This document shows, in pieces, positions 1-9,300 of a stretch of DNA of 64,000 nt. This DNA comes from Bacillus velezensis. Its GTDB lineage: Bacteria; Bacillota; Bacilli; Bacillales; Bacillaceae. Every line of letters begins with the position of its first letter. Position 1 is the stretch's first letter. The position numbers and the translations under genes are program-made. The notes below the pieces were generated by a model, which saw only the letters and a list, made by a program, of their open reading frames with translations, was not told where the DNA came from and searched no databases. The stretch covers positions 1 to 64,000 of the forward strand of contig NZ_LLZC01000008.1 in the NCBI RefSeq assembly GCF_001461825.1. Direction: 5' to 3'.

Positions 1-1716
<1,716 letters not shown>

Positions 1717-1747
1717 GTGAAAACGGCCAGACTGGTGCGGATCATCT

Positions 1748-1790
1748 AAGCTTGGAGAAGATATCACTTTTTCTTCAAGCTTTTTTGTTT
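1748..1790 (+). terminator. terminator of the collagen-like gene
   Basis: A 12-13 bp stem begins AAGCTTGGAGAA and closes with TTCTTCAAGCTT (one G-T pair), followed by a T run. It lies 32 bases after the stop codon. Confidence 0.8.
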
Positions 1791-1867
1791 TTACTTTTTG
1801 GGTAAATAAAGGCTGACGGGAATTTCCCGACAGCCGGCAGAAGTATTTACAAGCCTTCTGAAGTTAA

Positions 1868-4800
1868 TCAGTATCTTAATGAAGACGTTTTTAGTGAGTT
1901 CGAATCATCCGTTGTGCCGGGAGTGTGGATCATCATCGAAACAGCGGTGCCCTCATCCGGGGTGCTGGTGATCGTCAATTCACTTCCGCAAAAATGCTTC
2001 AGCCGCCGATTGATATTTTTCAAGCCGACACGGCGATTAACATCAGAAGACAAAATATCTTCCTGTATGTCCGGCATGATGCCGGTTCCATTATCCTCCA
2101 CTTTGATTAAATACGTGTTTTCGCCTTGTTTTTTCGCTGTCAGCTTTATCCGTCCGCCGCCTCTTTTCTTACTGATCCCGTGATGAACGGCGTTTTCCAC
2201 CAATGGCTGTATCATTAAAGGCGGAAGGGGGAAGTCAATGTCCTGTTCAATATCAAAAGAGATATCAAGCCGTTTGCCGAAGCGTGTTTTTTCTATAGAA
2301 AGATATGACGTAATGATAGAAAGTTCGTTTCTGAATGAGCTGATGTCCGAAGTGTTTTGAAAATCAAAACTCATCCTTAAATAGTTTGTAAATGCAGCAG
2401 TCGTTTCCCGGGCTTTTTCAATATCCAAATGGCTGAGCGCGATGATCGTATTTAATACATTGTAAAGAAAATGAGGCTTAATTTGCGACTGAAGAAAAGC
2501 CATTTCCAAATTTGTGGCTTGGTGAGCCGTATGCTTCATCAAAATTAAATTTTTAATACGCGCGGTGAATTCAGAGTAATGATAAGGCTTTTGTAAAATG
2601 TCGTTTGCTCCGGCATGAAACGCCTTGTATTTGTCATGGCTGATAATGGCTGCCGTAACGATAAGAACCGGCAGATCGACCATGCTGAATCTTTCGCGGA
2701 TGATTGTGCAGACTTCAAAACCCGTCATGTCGGGCATCATCAAGTCTAATATGACCAAGTCAAGCTTCGAGGAAGAGACAGCTTGAAGCGCCTCTTTTCC
2801 GCTTTTTACTGCGATTACGTTATAAGGAACACCTTCCAGCATATCCGTTAAAATTTTCAAACTCTCGATGTTATCGTCGACGATCAGAATCGTCGGAGCA
2901 TCGATTTTTTCTGAGTGATAAGGCGTGACCAGCGAAATATCCGACATTCTCTGTCCGGGCTGTGATTTAGGAAGTTCGGTCTTTGCTTCCGGTAAAGAAT
3001 CAATTTGAGCGGCGGGTAACGTAAAATGAAAGGCTGATCCTTGCGCCGCCGCTGACTCCGCCCAGATGTCCCCGTTTTGGAGCTTGACGAGCTGTTTCAC
3101 AATACTTAAACCTAAACCCGTTCCATCTTCTTCCGTCCCTTCCGCTTGCTGAAAAGAATCAAAAATGGTTTCAAGATCAGCCTCAGGAATGCCGCTGCCG
3201 GTATCGGCCACCGTGATTTGAATCATTTTGTCATTCAGGCTTTCAGCAGAAAGAATAATGTTCCCCTCGGATGTGTACTTGATTGCGTTTTCAACAAGAT
3301 TGGTTAAGATTTGCCGGAAACGGTTTTCATCTGCAAGCACCAAAGGGAGATCGTCCGGCACATGATTAAGAATGGCAAGTTTTTTATGTTTGGATAAAAG
3401 CCGGTAGAAGTTCATCTCACTGCATATGACGGCATGCACATCGACGGGAACCGGACGAATCTGCAGCATACCCTGCTTCATTTTTTCCAAATCAAGAATA
3501 TCATTTACGAGATCAGAAAGTCTGTAGCCCATACGGATGATCAGCTGCATATTTTCTTTCTCTTCCTCTATCGTCTTCTTTTTTCTGCCGGCTACAAGGG
3601 TTTGGCATATATTAATAATGCTGTTCAGCGGCGTCTTGAATTCGTGTGAAGTTTTGGCGATAAATTCATCTTTCAGTTGGTCGATTTTGACTAATTTCCG
3701 TGAGAGGACTTCATTGTCCCGGAAAGCTCCGGCGAATTGCTGCGCCATCAGAAGAACCACCGCCAATAAAGCAATAACTGTCGGCAATGAATAGATCGAA
3801 TTAAAAGAAAAAGCCGTTTTGCCGCTGTAAGCTGAAATGGTCGTAAGAATCACAAAAGCGCTCATCGAAACGGATGCGAGTGTAAGGTACGTGCTTCCTT
3901 TTATTTTTCTTATGGCGGCAATCGTAAAAATATATGTAATATAAAACAGGGTCGTAACGGCAAGCACAGAATGTAAAATGTATGAGAGGTGGTCAATGAA
4001 ACTTCCGGACATAAAATCAGTGATCAAGATGACCCCGGATAAAGCGGTTAAAATGGTGATCGTCGTTTTTGAAACAATTTCTCTGTATGCGTAAAAGAGA
4101 TAAAGAAAAACCGCCATGCTGACAAGCACGGTTGAGATGATACGCAAAGAATTCAGCAATGAAAATGAAATAGACGGAAAGAGGAGAAAGATAATTCGTT
4201 CTTTCCCGATCATAAGAATAATGGCTGAAAAAAGCAGACACATCACGGAAAAGAACAATAAATGTTTATCCTTTGTCCGTTGCAGAAAAAAGCCGAGAAA
4301 ATATAAACCGGTAATGAAAAAAGCCGTAATCATAATGGAATCATTGAAAAAGGAAATTTGATTCTCGCGTATAATTTGTTCTTGAGTCCCAAACGTTATC
4401 GGTTTTGCGATCCCCCAGCCGGGAACTTTTCCGAAATTCGAAAAATGCAGGACAAGTTCATTGTCACCCTTGCGAAGCGTGAAAAAGCTGCTGTACGGTT
4501 TGTTCTGCGCCTTAAAATCAACTTTTTCTGAAGGAATGCCGCTCTGTCCGATTACTTTTCCATTAAGATAAAGGCGGTTTGAACTGTAGATAAAAGATGT
4601 GCTGATCCCCAAAACCTGATTGTCTTCATTTGATCGGATTGTCAGTTTGTACGTCCCGTAATCCACATCGGCCGTTTTTCCGAACAGCTTCACATTGACA
4701 GGGACATCAACGAGTACGGGATTTTTTCCTTTTGCTGAATGAAGCGCCTGCGGTGACAGCATCTGATTTGGATATAGAATCCATTTCCCGTTCAGCTGGA

Positions 4801-4957
4801 CATTTCCATCCTTTTGAAAATCCCACTTTTCCAGATTGATCACTCCCTGTTCCGCTTGAGGGAGGGATGATCCTGAAAAATGATCCATGGCCATAAAAAT
4901 CATAAAGAAGGCAGCATAGCCGCAAATAATCGAAATCGAAATGAATTTTTCTTTCAC
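1868..4957 (-). CDS. hybrid sensor histidine kinase with two kinase cores
   Basis: This 1029-aa membrane protein starts with a short hydrophobic segment and an extracytoplasmic beta-rich region (about 30-200) like the 7TMR-DISM sensor domain, followed by about seven membrane helices (205-405). Then come HisKA with the SHEFKTPLN H-box (His near 437), a HATPase domain with N, G1 and G2 boxes (about 540-660), and a receiver domain (about 685-800) with VDD and the phospho-acceptor in VILDLMMPD (near 735). The C terminus is a second, LytS-type kinase: QIKPHFLYN H-box near 826 plus its own ATPase (LVENAVHHG, GLKNINRR). It is divergent from the response regulator at 5136, with 178 bp between the genes, so the two probably form one signalling pair. 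The signal is unknown. No such gene is recalled at this place in B. subtilis 168. Confidence 0.9.
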   Translation of the reverse strand: MKEKFISISIICGYAAFFMIFMAMDHFSGSSLPQAEQGVINLEKWDFQKDGNVQLNGKWILYPNQMLSPQALHSAKGKNPVLVDVPVNVKLFGKTADVDYGTYKLTIRSNEDNQVLGISTSFIYSSNRLYLNGKVIGQSGIPSEKVDFKAQNKPYSSFFTLRKGDNELVLHFSNFGKVPGWGIAKPITFGTQEQIIRENQISFFNDSIMITAFFITGLYFLGFFLQRTKDKHLLFFSVMCLLFSAIILMIGKERIIFLLFPSISFSLLNSLRIISTVLVSMAVFLYLFYAYREIVSKTTITILTALSGVILITDFMSGSFIDHLSYILHSVLAVTTLFYITYIFTIAAIRKIKGSTYLTLASVSMSAFVILTTISAYSGKTAFSFNSIYSLPTVIALLAVVLLMAQQFAGAFRDNEVLSRKLVKIDQLKDEFIAKTSHEFKTPLNSIINICQTLVAGRKKKTIEEEKENMQLIIRMGYRLSDLVNDILDLEKMKQGMLQIRPVPVDVHAVICSEMNFYRLLSKHKKLAILNHVPDDLPLVLADENRFRQILTNLVENAIKYTSEGNIILSAESLNDKMIQITVADTGSGIPEADLETIFDSFQQAEGTEEDGTGLGLSIVKQLVKLQNGDIWAESAAAQGSAFHFTLPAAQIDSLPEAKTELPKSQPGQRMSDISLVTPYHSEKIDAPTILIVDDNIESLKILTDMLEGVPYNVIAVKSGKEALQAVSSSKLDLVILDLMMPDMTGFEVCTIIRERFSMVDLPVLIVTAAIISHDKYKAFHAGANDILQKPYHYSEFTARIKNLILMKHTAHQATNLEMAFLQSQIKPHFLYNVLNTIIALSHLDIEKARETTAAFTNYLRMSFDFQNTSDISSFRNELSIITSYLSIEKTRFGKRLDISFDIEQDIDFPLPPLMIQPLVENAVHHGISKKRGGGRIKLTAKKQGENTYLIKVEDNGTGIMPDIQEDILSSDVNRRVGLKNINRRLKHFCGSELTITSTPDEGTAVSMMIHTPGTTDDSNSLKTSSLRY

Positions 4958-5004
4958 ATCATTACTCCTTTATCCCATTCAGGGGCATTCTATTATCCTA
5001 TTTA

Positions 5005-5020
5005 ATGTACAAATATTGTA
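5005..5020. promoter_or_regulatory. TGTA-N7-TGTA direct repeat in the divergent kinase/regulator promoter
   Basis: ATGTACAAATATTGTA contains two TGTA half-sites exactly 11 bp apart, about one helical turn. A nearly identical element sits at 6276-6291 before the adhesin gene. Direct repeats with one-turn spacing are usual for winged-helix regulators of the OmpR and SARP type, so this is a candidate autoregulatory site for the adjacent regulator. Confidence 0.5.
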
Positions 5021-5135
5021 ATCACAAACTTTATAATACAACAAGAGAAAGAAAAAGAATCCAACTATATAGGGCGTTGGACATGGTATAATTGAAATTA
5101 TTTTCAGATATCTATATTGACGGGTGGGATGCGGT

Positions 5136-6212
5136 TTGAAAGCGTTAATTGTGGATGATGAGGAACTGGCATTGCTTCATTTTAATCGTATGCTTGAGCG
5201 GACAAACGCCTTTCAATCTATTATAACGTTTCAAGATCCGGCGGAAGTTCTGGAGCATTCGGAGCTTTCAGCAGCTGATGCGGTGTTTCTTGACATTGAA
5301 ATGCCCGGGATAAACGGTATTGAGCTAGCTGAATCGATTCAGGAGCTCAATGAACATATTCAAGTTATTTTTATCACCGCTTATAATGAATTCGCGATCA
5401 AAGCGTTCGAATTAAATGCTGTCGATTATCTTTTAAAACCGGTTGACCATGCCCGGCTGCTGACAACTGTTGAGCGAATACGAATGAATAAAAAACTCAG
5501 GTCGGCAGACGAGAATACCGGGACGGATTATGTTATACAATGTTTTGGGAACCTGGACTTTTATCAATCGGTAAATGGTGTCAAAACATACATAACAGTC
5601 AAGTGGAGAACATCCAAAGCCCGTGAACTGTATGCATTTTTACTTCTTAATCAAGGGCGCACGGTCAGTAAAGACATGCTGATGGAAATGTTTTGGCCTG
5701 CTTATGATGTATCAAAAGCAAGCACCCAGCTCTACTCGACAATATATCAGATACGGAAATTAATCGTTCAGCTGCCCTTCAGCCAATCAATAGAAAATAC
5801 CGATATAGGATACATTCTCCGGCTTTCCGGGGTAAAGGTTGATACAGTTGAATGGGAAAAAACATTAAAAGAGGCTCCTCCGCTCAGCGCAGCTGCACTA
5901 ACCCGGCATATGGACATTGTCATGTCATATGAGAACCATTATCTCATGGAGAATGGCTATCTGTGGGCAGAGCCGGAAAAAGCGCGTCTTGCCCATCTGT
6001 GGCTCAGCAAAGCGTACGAACTGATTGGTTTTCTCATCCAAGAGAAGAACGATCATCAAGCGATGGACATTTGCCTGCAGGTCGAGAAAATAGAGCCCGG
6101 TGACGATAAAATTATACAATACAAACTGCAGTTATTTAATAAACTGGGAAAGGTAGAAGAGGCGATAAAGGAATACGAACGCTATAAACAATTGAAGGAT
6201 AAAATCAATTGA
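5136..6212 (+). CDS. response regulator, REC + winged helix + BTAD-like (SARP-type)
   Basis: The protein (358 aa from TTG) begins MKALIVDDEE. Its receiver domain (1-120) carries the acidic pair DDE, the phospho-acceptor in VFLDIEMPG and the conserved Lys in YLLKPVD. Residues about 140-230 form an OmpR-type winged helix (SKARELYAFLLLNQGRTVSKDML), and the rest is an all-helical bacterial transcriptional activator (BTAD/TPR-like) domain. A GTG 12 bases upstream (5124) is in frame, but GGGTGG at 5122-5127 fits best as the ribosome binding site of the TTG. The divergent hybrid kinase is the likely partner. The next gene downstream is the LPXTG adhesin, which may be its target. Not recognised as a named B. 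subtilis gene. Confidence 0.85.
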   Translation: MKALIVDDEELALLHFNRMLERTNAFQSIITFQDPAEVLEHSELSAADAVFLDIEMPGINGIELAESIQELNEHIQVIFITAYNEFAIKAFELNAVDYLLKPVDHARLLTTVERIRMNKKLRSADENTGTDYVIQCFGNLDFYQSVNGVKTYITVKWRTSKARELYAFLLLNQGRTVSKDMLMEMFWPAYDVSKASTQLYSTIYQIRKLIVQLPFSQSIENTDIGYILRLSGVKVDTVEWEKTLKEAPPLSAAALTRHMDIVMSYENHYLMENGYLWAEPEKARLAHLWLSKAYELIGFLIQEKNDHQAMDICLQVEKIEPGDDKIIQYKLQLFNKLGKVEEAIKEYERYKQLKDKIN

Positions 6213-6221
6213 CGATTGAAT

Positions 6222-6252
6222 GACCGGACCGGCTGATGCCGGTCTTTTTTTG
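6222..6252 (+). terminator. terminator after the response regulator
   Basis: The stem GACCGG/CCGGTC closes a short loop and is followed by seven T. It separates the regulator from the adhesin transcript. Confidence 0.85.
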
Positions 6253-6275
6253 TGCGTTATTTCTGAAATGATCCC

Positions 6276-6313
6276 ATGTACAGAATTTGTATAGGCCGAT
6301 TTCATACAATGTA
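6276..6313. promoter_or_regulatory. TGTA direct repeats upstream of the adhesin gene
   Basis: ATGTACAGAATTTGTA (6276-6291) differs from the element at 5005-5020 at only three positions and keeps the TGTA-N7-TGTA spacing. A further TGTA starts at 6310, exactly 22 bp after the second. TTGTAT and ATACAA within 6287-6309 also make an inverted repeat. This is a candidate activator site for the regulator encoded just upstream. Confidence 0.5.
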
Positions 6314-6391
6314 GTTTGGTTCGGATAAGGAGAATCCCATGCTTACCGGCTTGTTCGAACGTAAGTCTATATAAAAGGGGAGGAATAAGAC

Positions 6392-9300
6392 TTGGGAGTG
6401 AGGAAATTTTCGTTCAGCCCGAAAAAAAGCAAAAGGCTGAGGGCGGCATTGATTTCATGCTTCACGCTGTTTTTCATCTTCAGCCAGGTTGTCAGCTTTA
6501 CTCCGATTGCAGCCGCTTCCGGATCAGAACAAAGCGAGAACGGGTTTTTTGATTCAGTTGCAGTCAAAGACGACAGACAGCAGACCGTTGACGGGTCAAA
6601 AGGGAGTGAGCCCGCTTTAGCATCGGGAGATAAAGTGACACTGACATACGAATGGTCACTAAAACACAAGGAAGATGCAAGTGACCGGAATATCACCATA
6701 AAGATTCCGGAAAGTTTTACATTAGATAACGATGCCGAAGGTGAGCTGACATCAGCTGATCGGGTGATCGGTATATATAAAGCTGAAGCAAAAAGCAGCA
6801 CGCTGGAAGTGAAAGTGAACGATGCTGAAGCGGATGCCGGGAATGCCAAAGGCGTCATTACACTGTCGGCGAAGTTTACTCCCGACATAACAGATGAGAC
6901 GAAAATGGCAAAAGCTCTTTTTCAACTGGATGCCGGCAAGACCCAGCAGGTGTTAATCCCTGTGAAGAAAGACGAAACAACGGTTTCTGATACGGAAAAA
7001 AACACTTCTTCAACACCTGCTGAACCTCAGGAAAAGACAGAGAAAAAGTCAGCATCTGCGGACGGCGGTGATAAAGCAGAACAGACAACGAAATCAAAAC
7101 CTTCTGCTAAACGCAGTCAATCAAAAATGGTGATTACAAGCAAATCTGCCGCTAAAAGCCTTCAATCAGGCGGAAGCCGGATTACGCAAAATATTTTAAC
7201 TGATGTGAAATTGACGGATGAAAAAGGAAAACCATATGACAAAAACAACCGTGCGAATACGAACTCTCCGGCAAATATCACCATTCAATGGGCGATTCCG
7301 AATGAGCTGGGGAAAACAATAAACGACGGTGATCGATATGAATTTGATCTGCCTAAAGAATTTATCATGCATAATGACATTACGAACCAGCCATTGACCA
7401 ACGGCGATAGTACGTACGGAACTTTTTCCATTAATACGAGCGGCCATGTCATCATGACGTTTAACGGCGAGGTAAAAGAAGACACTAACGTCAAGGGGTC
7501 ATTGTATGTAAACACCCAATTCAATCAGAAAGAAATAAAAGGATCAACCACACAAAAGATTAAGTTTCCGGTTAACTCTGATACGCCGGATGTAACGGTT
7601 TATTTTAAACCGAATGTCAATAAAACCATTGAGAAATCAGGGTCATTGGATAAAGGTATTAATCCCGGAAAGGTAACGTGGACGGTTGATCTTAATAAAA
7701 AAGAAGAAGAAGTTAAACATGCGAAATTGACTGAAAGCCTTCCGGACGAATTGACTTTCCGCTCTGTGAAAGTGTATGAACTCGATGTGAATATTGACGG
7801 TTCGGTGAGTCAGGGAAATGAGATAACTTCAGGTTATACCGTTGGCGAAAACGGTAATGTCACCTTCGCCGGGACGATCGATTCAGCCTGCCGGCTCATA
7901 TATGACACGGAAATTAAAGATGAGGCAAAGCCGGGTAAAGGCGGAAAGATCACGCTGACAAACAAGGCGGCATTCAGCGGAGACAATGCGGAGCCGATTT
8001 CTGCGGAAGCTTCCGTAACAGCGGGTTACGGAAAAATGATAGAAAAATCTTCGACAGGTTATAAAGGAGAATCCCAAACGTTCAGCTGGGCTGTTATGTA
8101 CAACTACGGTGAGAAAAAGATTGATCAATCCAAAGCCGGCATCAAGGATACGTTCGGATCAGACGATCTGCATCTTGTTCCCGGTTCATTGAAAGTCCTT
8201 CCGATTACATTCAGCCAGAACGGCAGCGAACAAGAGGGCGCCCCATTAAAAGAGGGTGAGGATTATACGCTGACTGATAACGGGAACGGCTTTGACATAA
8301 AATTCAAGCAAACTGTCACAGGAGCATATAAGATCATTTATCAATCTCAAGTCAACGATGGGGTCATTATTGACAGTCCTGTCAAATACACCAACACAGC
8401 AATGACAGATACAGGGGAATCAAAGGAAACTCCGGGAACCGCCATTCAGCAGAATCTGATCAAACATTATTCAAATGCAGACTATGAGAAGAAGACGGTT
8501 GATTGGACAATCACAGTTAACAAAAACGGTTACACAATGAAAGACTGGACGCTGGATGATCAATTCACCAGCGGAGGCCTGGCGCTCATTGACGATTCAT
8601 TTCACATGCAAGACACGACTGATAACAAAACGCTGAAAGAAGGAACAGACTATACATTAACAAAAAAACCCGGAAATCAAGGCTTTACAATAGCATTGAT
8701 CGGGGATTATGCAGAAACAAACAGTCAGTTTAAGATCACGTATACGACAAAATTCAACGCTGACTTTTCAAATGAAACGATTAAGAATACGGCGGAGTCG
8801 ACATGGACGGATAAAAACGGCGGCAAACGCACAAATAAGGAATCGAGCGGCTTCACACCGAACAATCAGACGTCCCATAACGGATTCAAAAACGGCTCAT
8901 ACAACGCCGTTTCAAAAGAAATCACATGGAAAGTCGGCATCAATTACAATGGCGAACCTTCAAAAAATCCTTATATAAAAGATACGATCACAGATGGTCA
9001 GCAATTTTTGCATGGGTCGGTTGCTGTTAAAACGTATACCATCAGCAAAAACGGCTCCATCACTGAAGGAGAGTCGCTGGATTCTTCAAAATATGAAATA
9101 GAAGAGCCGTCAGACGGCAACAAAAATACGTTAATCGTACGTCTCAAAACTGATGACGCTTTACCATACCTGATTGAATTTAAAACGTCATTAAAAGGCC
9201 AGGTCATCAAACAGAATCAATACACAAACAAAGCAGAGTACTTTAATAATGACCATGCAGACCGAACGCTGACGGGTTCAGTTTCCATCGCAAACGGAGG

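Noticed and set aside
6367-6888. 173-codon frame opposite the adhesin start
   Set aside because: It is antisense to a well-supported signal peptide and adhesin domain and shows no family features.
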